NCBI GenBank assembly: GCA_041666155.1
Contig: JBAYHM010000307.1
Span: 1 to 5,483, forward strand
Origin: SZUA-426 sp041666155
Lineage (GTDB): Bacteria; Spirochaetota; Spirochaetia; Treponematales; Breznakiellaceae
Direction of reading: 5' to 3'
Length of the DNA: 5,483 nucleotides
Shown here in pieces: positions 1 to 5,482 of this stretch (positions are counted from its first letter, which is position 1; each line of letters starts with the position of its first letter). The notes beneath the pieces were generated by a model. That model did not search any database and was not told the DNA's origin. It saw only the letters and a list, made by a program, of their open reading frames with translations. The translations under genes and the position numbers were made by a program.

Positions 1-11
1 ATCGATACAAC

Positions 12-16
12 AGGAG
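12..16 (+). promoter_or_regulatory. Ribosome binding site of the ATC hydrolase-like gene
   Basis: AGGAG lies 8 nt before the ATG at 25. This supports that ATG over the second in-frame ATG at 34, which would be 17 nt away. No promoter can be identified in the few bases upstream, so the gene may belong to an operon that begins outside the window. Confidence 0.75.
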
Positions 17-24
17 AAATCAAT

Positions 25-528
25 ATGTGCATCATGAATCAACCGAAGAATACCGGCAACGCCGAAATCAACAAGATCAGGAACGCCATTGTCCACCGCG
101 GTTTGTGGATGGGACTCATTCTCAAAGAAGCAAAGGATAAAGGACTCGACTGGGAAGCCCTCGGCCATTCAGCCGTGTTCAAGACCGGCTGCATGCACGG
201 CGACGGGATCAAGAATCGGATGGACGTCAAGGGAAGCCTCGTATCCTTCGGTAACACCTTCTTCACGGAAGACATCAAGAAAATATTCGAGATTGAAGTG
301 AAGAAACTTGATGAGAACGAATTAGTGCTTGAATACGGTCATTGCCCGCTCGTTACCGCTTGGCAGCAAGCCGGAATCGAAGGCGAGATGCTCGCGAAAC
401 TGTGCGACATCGCCATGTCTGGGGACCGGGGCATCGGAAGCCGATTCCCCGAGCTTGAGTTCAAGCTTGGAAAGACTATCGCTGAGGGGCACAAGGTCTG
501 CGAAGTCTGTTTCTGTCGAAAAAAATAA
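25..528 (+). CDS. L-2-amino-thiazoline-4-carboxylic acid hydrolase family protein
   Basis: A 167-aa soluble protein with no signal peptide or membrane segment. It resembles the ATC hydrolase family (Pfam ATC_hydrolase) by pattern. The C-terminal half carries a YGHCPLV motif (residues 104-110), then a W-x5-G stretch (W113, G119), a Cys in an LCD context (C127), an FPEL segment (141-144) and a terminal G-x3-C-x2-C-x-C cluster (G155, C159, C162, C164). Founding members of the family open the thiazoline ring of L-ATC to give a carbamoyl-cysteine, which is then hydrolysed to L-cysteine. Many short homologues in anaerobes have not been tested, so the substrate is an inference. The gene is followed 65 bp later by an L-cysteine desulfidase in the same direction, which fits a cysteine-releasing role. 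C107 is a candidate functional residue. The domain is certain only at the motif level, and a related hydrolase acting on another cysteine derivative is possible. Confidence 0.72.
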   Translation: MCIMNQPKNTGNAEINKIRNAIVHRGLWMGLILKEAKDKGLDWEALGHSAVFKTGCMHGDGIKNRMDVKGSLVSFGNTFFTEDIKKIFEIEVKKLDENELVLEYGHCPLVTAWQQAGIEGEMLAKLCDIAMSGDRGIGSRFPELEFKLGKTIAEGHKVCEVCFCRKK

Positions 529-536
529 CAGGGTAG

Positions 537-570
537 GGACCGGCTCTTCGCATGGCGAATGGGCCGGTCC
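537..570 (+). promoter_or_regulatory. Strong nested intergenic hairpin before the cysteine desulfidase gene
   Basis: The outer arms GGACCGGC (537-544) and GCCGGTCC (563-570) pair over 8 bp. Inside them TTCGC (547-551) pairs with GCGAA (555-559) around an ATG loop. A small internal loop (TC / TGG-like) separates the two stems. No T-run follows, so it is not a typical intrinsic terminator. It ends 13 nt before the Shine-Dalgarno of the downstream gene. It could stabilise or process the operon mRNA, or tune expression of the second gene; which one is an inference. Confidence 0.6.
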
Positions 571-583
571 ACCACCAACTATC

Positions 584-588
584 AGGAG
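584..588 (+). promoter_or_regulatory. Ribosome binding site that fixes the desulfidase start at 594
   Basis: AGGAG followed by a 5-nt spacer (TTACC) and ATG at 594. The frame also contains an earlier ATG at 552, but that one has no Shine-Dalgarno and sits in the loop of the 537-570 hairpin, so 594 is the better start. Confidence 0.85.
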
Positions 589-593
589 TTACC

Positions 594-1868
594 ATGCTGA
601 AGAGCGATACTTACGCAACCTATCTGGCGCTACTAAAAAGTGAATTGGTTTCCGCGTTGGGTTGTACCGAACCGATAGCGGTCGCCTATGCCGCGGCGGT
701 AGCCGTAAAGACTCTTGGAAAGCAGCCTGAGCGCGCGGAATTATGGTGCAGCGGCAATATCGTAAAAAATGTGAAAGGCGTAATTGTTCCGAATACGGGT
801 AAATTGAAGGGTATCGACGCCGCCGCGATCGCGGGGATAGTCGGCGGAGATCCGGATAAAGGGCTTCAGGTCCTGGAGAGCGTGAAAGTCACCGACTATG
901 ACAATATCCGTAGTTTGCTGGCGTCCGGTATGTGCCGCACCCATTTGATTGAGGGAGAAGAAACGCTCTACATCATCGCGAAAGTCTACGCGGGAAAGGA
1001 AAGCGCTGAAGTGTATATAAAAGATTCGCATACGAATATTTTCAAAATCGTAAAGAACGCGCAGACCGTATTTGAGAAAGAGGACGGAATTCAGATCTTT
1101 GAAGGAATCGAGATCGATCGAAATAAATTGAATGTTCGCGACATCCTTGCGTTCGCCGATACCGTCGCGCTTTCCGACGTTAGCGCCATCCTTTCGGCGC
1201 AGATAGAAAAGAATACCGCGATTTCCGAGGAAGGCTTGCGCGGTCAATACGGGGTAAACGTAGGGAAAATGTTGTTGAAGTGTTTCGGAAACGACATCAA
1301 GACACGGGCCAAGGCGCGCGCCGCGGCGGGCAGCGACGCGCGCATGAGCGGTTGTTCCTTGCCGGTCGTGATCAACTCCGGAAGCGGCAATCAAGGCATG
1401 ACGGTTTCATTGCCCGTCATCGCGTTCGCTGAGGAGTTGAAGCTCGGAAAGGAAAAACTCTACCGGGCGCTTGTGGTCAGCAACCTCATAGCGATTCATC
1501 AAAAGACATCGATAGGGAAATTGTCGGCATATTGCGGCGCCGTCAGCGCGGCGTGCGGCAGCGGAGCGGCGATCACTTACATGAGCGGTGGGACCTACGA
1601 GGAAATTTCAGCCACGATAACTAACACGCTCGCGAATGTCGGCGGAATCGTCTGCGATGGCGCGAAACCTTCCTGCGCCGCCAAGATCGCCTCCGCCGTG
1701 GACGCGGCCATAATGGCTCATTACCTGAGCGCCGAAGGTTTGGCCTTTTCGGACGGCGAGGGCCTGGTTTCCGGTGACGTGGAAGGTACGATCGCGAACA
1801 TCGGGCGCATGGGCGGAATCGGCATGCGTTCCACCGACGCGGAAATATTGAAGATGATGGTAGGCTAA
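594..1868 (+). CDS. cyuA: L-cysteine desulfidase (CyuA / UPF0597 family)
   Basis: A 424-aa cytoplasmic enzyme of the UPF0597 / serine dehydratase-alpha superfamily. Family members split L-cysteine into pyruvate, ammonia and hydrogen sulfide using a labile [4Fe-4S] cluster without PLP. The hallmark GCTEPIA motif near the N-terminus carries C24, the proposed catalytic cysteine. C314 (AYCGAV), C354 (IVCDGAK) and C361 (PSCAA) have the C-x39-C-x6-C spacing of the cluster ligands described for the archaeal enzyme. The motif SGSGNQG (residues 263-269) and the glycine-rich C-terminal GRMGGIGM are also typical. Length is normal for the family and the frame is intact. It lies 65 bp downstream of the ATC hydrolase-like gene and ends before a terminator at 1911-1949, so it is probably the last gene of that operon. 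An older name for such proteins is L-serine ammonia-lyase-like; serine activity cannot be excluded from sequence alone. Confidence 0.9.
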   Translation: MLKSDTYATYLALLKSELVSALGCTEPIAVAYAAAVAVKTLGKQPERAELWCSGNIVKNVKGVIVPNTGKLKGIDAAAIAGIVGGDPDKGLQVLESVKVTDYDNIRSLLASGMCRTHLIEGEETLYIIAKVYAGKESAEVYIKDSHTNIFKIVKNAQTVFEKEDGIQIFEGIEIDRNKLNVRDILAFADTVALSDVSAILSAQIEKNTAISEEGLRGQYGVNVGKMLLKCFGNDIKTRAKARAAAGSDARMSGCSLPVVINSGSGNQGMTVSLPVIAFAEELKLGKEKLYRALVVSNLIAIHQKTSIGKLSAYCGAVSAACGSGAAITYMSGGTYEEISATITNTLANVGGIVCDGAKPSCAAKIASAVDAAIMAHYLSAEGLAFSDGEGLVSGDVEGTIANIGRMGGIGMRSTDAEILKMMVG

Positions 1869-1900
1869 TCGGTCATTTGGGGCTGCCGGGTGAACAAACC

Positions 1901-1929
1901 TTGAGTGATAAGCGAAGCTGTTGTAAAAT
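1901..1929 (+). promoter_or_regulatory. Candidate sigma-70 type promoter inside the terminator region
   Basis: A -35-like TTGAGT (1901-1906) and a -10-like TAAAAT (1924-1929) are separated by exactly 17 bp. Transcription would begin near 1936, within the 3' arm of the terminator hairpin, giving a leader of about 36 nt for the small gene at 1972. The call rests on consensus similarity only (4/6 and 5/6). Confidence 0.42.
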
Positions 1930-1949
1930 GCGGCTTCGCTCATTTTTTT
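1911..1949 (+). terminator. Rho-independent terminator of the cysteine operon
   Basis: AGCGAAGC (1911-1918) pairs perfectly with GCTTCGCT (1933-1940) around a 14-nt loop, followed by CA and seven T residues (1943-1949). It starts 43 nt after the desulfidase stop codon. Confidence 0.85.
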
Positions 1950-1957
1950 GGGTTGCC

Positions 1958-1963
1958 GGAGGG
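1958..1963 (+). promoter_or_regulatory. Ribosome binding site that fixes the start of the small Cys-rich gene
   Basis: GGAGGG with an 8-nt spacer to the ATG at 1972. The reading frame also offers a TTG at 1948, but that codon overlaps the terminator T-run and has no Shine-Dalgarno, so ATG 1972 is preferred. Confidence 0.8.
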
Positions 1964-1971
1964 TGTTCAAT

Positions 1972-2286
1972 ATGGCTACGGTACGCGTTGATCCGGGTAT
2001 TTGCGGTTTGAAGTCCATAGTGACGGTTATGTCCGAGGATTGCCAAACCTGTGAGGTGAAAATTGAATCGGAATGCGAGGCGATACGGGCGCTTGCCCAG
2101 GACCTGAAGACCTTGGATGGCTTTGACGCGGCGTTCAAACCGTTCGCAGAGAATCCGGTGTATATCGCGGCCGGTAAGAACTACAAACACGCGGCGTGTC
2201 CCGTGCCCTCGGCGATCATCAAGGCCGCGGAAATAGCGTGCGCTCTTGCGCTGCCGATGAACGTTGAGTTTATCGTTGAGAAGTAA
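1972..2286 (+). CDS. Small cysteine-rich conserved protein of unknown function (possibly DUF6951 family)
   Basis: A 104-aa soluble protein with no signal peptide. It begins MATVRVDPGICG and has six cysteines: C11, C24 and C27 (CQTC, a CxxC pair), C35, C76 and C90. The best recognisable signature is KHAACPVPSAIIKAAE (residues 72-87), followed by an ALALP stretch and a hydrophobic-charged C-terminus (VEFIVEK). I recall this pattern from small proteins of anaerobes annotated as DUF6951, but the family name is from memory and unverified. The conserved CPVP and the cysteines suggest metal or cluster binding or thiol chemistry; no function is established. It is separated from the upstream operon by a terminator and probably has its own promoter, so co-function with the cysteine genes is only suggested by proximity. 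Confidence 0.75.
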   Translation: MATVRVDPGICGLKSIVTVMSEDCQTCEVKIESECEAIRALAQDLKTLDGFDAAFKPFAENPVYIAAGKNYKHAACPVPSAIIKAAEIACALALPMNVEFIVEK

Positions 2287-2295
2287 TTGAAGGAT

Positions 2296-2313
2296 AACCA
2301 CGAAAGCACGAAA
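2296..2313. repeat. Short CACGAAA tandem repeat
   Basis: AACC followed by two CACGAAA units (2299-2305 and 2307-2313) separated by one G. It resembles the ACCACGAAAnnCACGAAA-type intergenic repeats scattered in many environmental bacterial genomes. It lies 10 bp after the stop codon of the small Cys-rich gene. Confidence 0.6.
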
Positions 2314-2336
2314 AAAGAGGAATGTGATTGATTCCC

Positions 2337-2423
2337 CCTCTGCGTACCTCTGCGTCCTCTGCGGTTTTATCGTTTTTTGATGAAGAAGAATTTTAACCGC
2401 AGAGGACGCAAAGGACGCAGAGG
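2337..2423. repeat. Large inverted repeat made of GCAGAGGAC-like tandem units
   Basis: The left arm (2337-2366) and right arm (2395-2423) are near-perfect inverted copies. There is a 16-bp perfect block next to the 28-nt central spacer (2351-2366 with 2395-2410) and a 9-bp perfect outer block (2337-2345 with 2415-2423), separated by a small mismatch and bulge. Read from the centre outward, each arm is AACC followed by three units of GCAGAGG (one is GCAAAGG), so tandem and inverted repetition are combined. It fills the gap between two convergent genes and could fold into a long hairpin in RNA from either strand, acting as a transcript end or stabiliser. Its unit matches a motif common in dispersed intergenic repeats of environmental bacteria (from memory). 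No transposase is nearby. Confidence 0.85.
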
Positions 2424-2447
2424 AAGGATCGAATTATATTTTGATCG

Positions 2448-2795
2448 TTATTTTCCCCTGAGCTTCTTCGGCATACCCGCCTGTACGCACTCATAGGAGT
2501 GCTGAATCATCCAGCGCAGCTTTTCATCAGGGATAGTTCCATTGACGGTTACGGTGTTCCAATGCTGATGATTCATGTGCCAACCGGGAACGACATCGGT
2601 ATAGGTTTTTCGTAAATCGGCGGCCAGATCGGGATCGCATTTTAGGTTTATTTTCAACGATAGGGGCTGATTCTCAGTACAAAGGGCGAATATTTTGCCG
2701 TGAATTCGGAAAACTTCCGTTACCTCATCAAATGGAAAATCCGAAGTCGTATTGGGGAGTGATAGACAGAAGTAGCGTAATTCTTTGTAATTCAT
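2448..2795 (-). CDS. YjbR/MmcQ family protein
   Basis: A full-length 115-aa protein of the MmcQ/YjbR family (Pfam YjbR, a CyaY-like fold). Visible signatures are SLPNTTSDFPFDEVTEVFR near the N-terminus, HGKIFAL (32-38), a LKI-x-LKCDPDLA strand-helix (47-58), the diagnostic PGWHMNHQHWNTV (70-82) with its conserved HW pair, and a final helix with SYECV and a basic tail. Family members are described as DNA-binding-like from structure, but the biological role is not established. The ATG at 2793-2795 is preceded on its own strand by a purine-rich AGAGGGG about 9 nt upstream, a reasonable ribosome binding site. It is divergent from the Nudix gene (92 bp apart) and convergent with the Cys-rich gene across the repeat region. 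Confidence 0.88.
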   Translation of the reverse strand: MNYKELRYFCLSLPNTTSDFPFDEVTEVFRIHGKIFALCTENQPLSLKINLKCDPDLAADLRKTYTDVVPGWHMNHQHWNTVTVNGTIPDEKLRWMIQHSYECVQAGMPKKLRGK

Positions 2796-2874
2796 AGGAA
2801 TAAACCCCTCTCCGATTTGTTCCGGCTATTGATTTTGCGGCGGCCGATCGTTCGCTCATTGGAAAAATATAGCG

Positions 2875-2880
2875 TATAGT
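2875..2880 (+). promoter_or_regulatory. Candidate -10 box of a leaderless Nudix transcript
   Basis: TATAGT ends 7 nt before the ATG at 2888, and no Shine-Dalgarno-like sequence precedes that ATG. Initiation at the usual distance from a -10 box would start the mRNA at or next to the start codon. No convincing -35 is visible (TTCGCT at 2851-2856 is weak). A second similar hexamer, TATAGC, lies at 2868-2873. Confidence 0.3.
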
Positions 2881-2887
2881 TGACGGT

Positions 2888-3448
2888 ATGGGTTGCGATA
2901 TTTCTTGGCACGAATTGAATCGTAAGCGGCTCCTGGATTGCCGCATCTTCGACGTGTCCTCCGCCGAACGCGAGAATGCGGACGGTAAAAAGGGGACTTT
3001 CTATCTGATCGATGCGCCCGACTGGGCCGGGGTTATTCCCGTCGTGGATACGGTGGAAGGCCGCAAATTCGTCATGATCCGGCAATTCCGTCATGGTACC
3101 GGTCATTGCTCCATCGAATTCCCCGGAGGCATAATCGACGCGGGAGAAGATCCCGTGATGGCCGTTCACCGGGAACTTCTGGAAGAAACCGGGTATGCCG
3201 CGGAAATGATTCTTCCGCTCGGTACTTTGTCGCCTAATCCGGCGATGATGACTAACCGTTTCCATGCCTTCATAGCCGAAAATTGTTATCTTGAGCGGCC
3301 GCAGGTTCTGGACGAGCACGAGGACATCGAAGTATTGCTCGTGCCCGAACTTGAAGCCATAGACTTGGTCGGCGGCGAGGATATGGGCCACGCGCTGATG
3401 ACGGCGGCGCTCTTTTTCTACTCCCGCTATACAGGGCGGTGTTTGTGA
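2888..3448 (+). CDS. Nudix hydrolase, ADP-ribose pyrophosphatase-like
   Basis: A 186-aa cytoplasmic Nudix enzyme. The Nudix box is perfect at residues 81-103 (G-x5-E-x7-REL-x-EE-x-GY: G81, E87, R95, E96, E99, E100, G102), providing the Mg-binding glutamates. It is preceded by VIRQFRHG and IEFPGG, the usual strands before the box in ADP-sugar hydrolases. Downstream, LSPNPAMMTNRFHAFIA (114-130) matches the post-box segment of ADP-ribose pyrophosphatase-like members, and the later acidic stretch LDEHEDIEV is typical. The likely reaction is hydrolysis of ADP-ribose or a similar nucleoside diphosphate sugar to AMP and a sugar phosphate; the exact substrate cannot be read. The N-terminal W-x-x-L and RIFDV segment supports the ATG at 2888 as the true start even without a ribosome binding site. 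It is divergent from the yjbR-like gene. Confidence 0.88.
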   Translation: MGCDISWHELNRKRLLDCRIFDVSSAERENADGKKGTFYLIDAPDWAGVIPVVDTVEGRKFVMIRQFRHGTGHCSIEFPGGIIDAGEDPVMAVHRELLEETGYAAEMILPLGTLSPNPAMMTNRFHAFIAENCYLERPQVLDEHEDIEVLLVPELEAIDLVGGEDMGHALMTAALFFYSRYTGRCL

Positions 3449-3483
3449 GCGGAAGGTTTTTCTTTTCTAAAATAGCATTGCCG

Positions 3484-3513
3484 GGCCTCTTTCAGAAGGC
3501 CGATGACGTTTTT
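3484..3513. terminator. Weak hairpin in the convergent gap, possible terminator
   Basis: GGCCT (3484-3488) pairs with AGGCC (3497-3501) around an 8-nt loop. A TTTTT run (3509-3513) follows on the + strand, but 7 nt away. On the minus strand only a loose T-rich stretch follows. It sits between the ends of the Nudix gene and the large minus-strand gene, which is the expected place, but the structure is marginal. Confidence 0.3.
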
Positions 3514-3520
3514 GCCCCGG

Positions 3521-5482
3521 TTACTCTTTTCTATTCAACCACGGAAGATATCTTCGGTCGGCGATAAGGGTATGCCGTATAAAGCAGTCTTTAAACTCGG
3601 CTCTGATGTATTCAAGATCACCCAAAGTCGGCTCAGCCGTGAACTCGGCGAGGAGTTTTTCATGCAGGCGTTGATGTTCGCGAAGCCAGGGGTATCCCGC
3701 GGCGGACATCATGCCTTCTTCCACGGTGAAATGTTCGACCATAGCAGCCCGCAGCGATTCCCGGCACGCTTTTTTTTCGTCGGGATTTTCTTCTTCGCAC
3801 AGCTGCTCGATGCGGTCAAAAAGCTTACGGTGACCCGCGTCGATATTCGGAACATTCATGTCGTATCCGGCTCGCCACACGAAAGGCAGCGCCTTCTCCG
3901 CGCGAAGCAGTCTTTCCGTCTGTAGTTCTCTAGCGCGCCACAATAGCGCGGGAATGCGCGCGAAGTCTTTCGGTTCGATGCGCAAGGCAATCGTCTGACT
4001 TGCCGCCGTCGTTGTGAAAACGTGTTCGGCCGTAGAGAATATCGATTCCAAACCCGCGATTCCGCCGCTCTCGATCGTTTCGATGACTTTCCCGGATGCG
4101 TGAAGGGTCAAGGATCCTGAAATAACGAAATAGACGGCGCTTTCGGATATGACATCATTTAAGCCGAATTTCGTTTCCTTCGCCACGGATAATATGCGCG
4201 CGGTTGATTCGATTCCGTCAAAGAACGAAGGGGAAGGGAGTGGTGCCCGATATCCGCCCGCCTCCGCTTCCATCCGATTCGGAGATTCTTCCGTTTCCGC
4301 TTTTCCGGCGATCAGCACCGACGTTTCCCCAAATTCCGCGGTCCTTGCGAACGAAAGATCGCTGATCGGCGCGCTCGTATGGCTGAGAAGAATTTCAACG
4401 GATTGGTCTGTCGCGAAGTCTTTTGCCTCTCCATGGATCATGCCGCCGCCGACATCCAGTTTTTTGAGATCGGCGCTTTCCAAGTATCGATTTTTGATGC
4501 GCGCCAGTTCCGGATCGGAGATGCCGTTCAAGCCGTGTTTCGCCGCGCTCATCGAATCCAAGACCGCGAAGGAAGTGAGGTCCGCCCAGTGCGCGTAGAT
4601 CCGTGTTCCTTCAGGGCCGGTCGCTTTGAATTTGAACAGGGTATTTTCCACAGGATGCGGGGCGATGATCGGCTGTACGGCGAATCCTCTAAAATCGTTC
4701 CATTCGTCCGCGATAAGGTCCCTGACGTCGAAATACATGCCGAATTCTTCCTCGTCGATGCGCGCGAGCGCCGCAAGTTTTCGCGCGGCGGCGCGGCGGA
4801 CGCAGGGAACGGCGCAATAGAGCAGTTTGCGCTCACACCGGAAAAGAGAGGCCAAGCCGAGGAAGTGATCGTCGTGGATGTGGCTATTGAATACCCCGGT
4901 AATATCGGAAAGCGCAAACCCGATCGCCCGGAGCGAATATTCAATGTTCGGTCCCGCGTCGACCAGCCAGAGCCCGCCGCCCGCGGAAAGCAGACTTCCC
5001 ATGCACGGACGCGAGGGATCCCATCCGTCGCCTTCCCCGATATGGATCACGGAGAAACGGTCTTTGGAAACGGAGACTTTCGGGAGCGCATAAGGCGCGC
5101 CGCTTTCCTCGTCATCGATCAAGCTAAGATCGATCAAGATCGATTCTCCATCCAGGATGAACTCGTAGCGGTCCGGAGCGCTTCTCCGCAGGAAAAGTCC
5201 CCCACGCAGTTCAACGATGGGCGCTTCGATCCGGATCAGGGTGAGGAGCTCTTCAGTTTTTTTGAAAGCGCCGAAGGCGAATAGCCTCTTGATTTTAAGC
5301 ATCTCATCCGCCGCCGCCTCATCCAGGCCGCCGTCGATCAACTCCGCTCGTTCAGTCAGGCCGTAGTTTCCGAGGTGAATGTACTCCGCCAGATCGTCCA
5401 CGCAACGCGGCATACCGATGATGAGCGGACGCGTTCCGGTATTGTTCGGATGCCCGGGGAGAGTCATCCCTTGGCGATACAT
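3521..5482 (-). CDS. Multidomain metallo-beta-lactamase / cyclic-nucleotide-binding-like / bacteriohemerythrin protein (5' end outside window)
   Basis: At least 653 aa; the first visible ATG is at 5480-5482 and the true start may lie beyond the edge. Residues about 15-140 form an unrecognised alpha/beta region. Residues about 143-390 are a metallo-beta-lactamase fold, with VDAGPN (174-179), HIHDDH (H201, H203, D205, H206) and probable further ligands H276, D301 and H368; a GGGMIHG motif (345-351) sits in an insertion before H368. Residues about 425-515 resemble a cyclic-nucleotide-binding beta-barrel (AVYFVISGSLTLHASGK), but its phosphate cassette lacks the usual Arg. Residues about 534-650 are a bacteriohemerythrin with all seven di-iron ligands: H551, H584, E588, H603, H607, H637 and D642. 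There is no membrane segment or signal peptide, so it is probably cytoplasmic. No helix-turn-helix or output kinase is seen. Oxygen, NO or redox sensing coupled to a hydrolase or di-iron reaction is the inference; substrate and partners are unknown. Confidence 0.85.
   Translation of the reverse strand: MYRQGMTLPGHPNNTGTRPLIIGMPRCVDDLAEYIHLGNYGLTERAELIDGGLDEAAADEMLKIKRLFAFGAFKKTEELLTLIRIEAPIVELRGGLFLRRSAPDRYEFILDGESILIDLSLIDDEESGAPYALPKVSVSKDRFSVIHIGEGDGWDPSRPCMGSLLSAGGGLWLVDAGPNIEYSLRAIGFALSDITGVFNSHIHDDHFLGLASLFRCERKLLYCAVPCVRRAAARKLAALARIDEEEFGMYFDVRDLIADEWNDFRGFAVQPIIAPHPVENTLFKFKATGPEGTRIYAHWADLTSFAVLDSMSAAKHGLNGISDPELARIKNRYLESADLKKLDVGGGMIHGEAKDFATDQSVEILLSHTSAPISDLSFARTAEFGETSVLIAGKAETEESPNRMEAEAGGYRAPLPSPSFFDGIESTARILSVAKETKFGLNDVISESAVYFVISGSLTLHASGKVIETIESGGIAGLESIFSTAEHVFTTTAASQTIALRIEPKDFARIPALLWRARELQTERLLRAEKALPFVWRAGYDMNVPNIDAGHRKLFDRIEQLCEEENPDEKKACRESLRAAMVEHFTVEEGMMSAAGYPWLREHQRLHEKLLAEFTAEPTLGDLEYIRAEFKDCFIRHTLIADRRYLPWLNRKE

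Noticed and set aside
552..593. N-terminal extension of the desulfidase from the ATG at 552
   Set aside because: That ATG lies in the loop of a strong hairpin and has no ribosome binding site, whereas ATG 594 has AGGAG at good spacing and places the GCTEP motif at the expected position near the N-terminus.
741..1394. 217-codon open frame on the minus strand inside the desulfidase gene
   Set aside because: It fully overlaps a gene with diagnostic motifs and shows no domain or ribosome binding site of its own.
1608..2138. 176-codon minus-strand frame across the desulfidase end and the small gene
   Set aside because: It spans a terminator and overlaps two supported genes; no motif supports it.
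2296..2423. Possible small CRISPR array
   Set aside because: Units are 7-9 bp, directly adjacent and in inverted orientation, with no spacers of regular length and no cas genes.
2821..2860. GC-rich palindromic hexamers (CGGCCG, CGATCG) in the divergent promoter gap considered as an operator
   Set aside because: They are short, common palindromes with no longer dyad symmetry, so no regulator site can be supported.
2792..3391. 199-codon minus-strand frame opposite the Nudix gene
   Set aside because: The opposite strand carries a perfect Nudix box; this frame has no recognisable features.
4379..5284. 301-codon open frame on the + strand opposite the large multidomain gene
   Set aside because: It is antisense to a frame with clear MBL motifs. 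The translation is rich in Arg, Phe and Asp without recognisable domains, typical of a shadow frame in GC-rich coding DNA.
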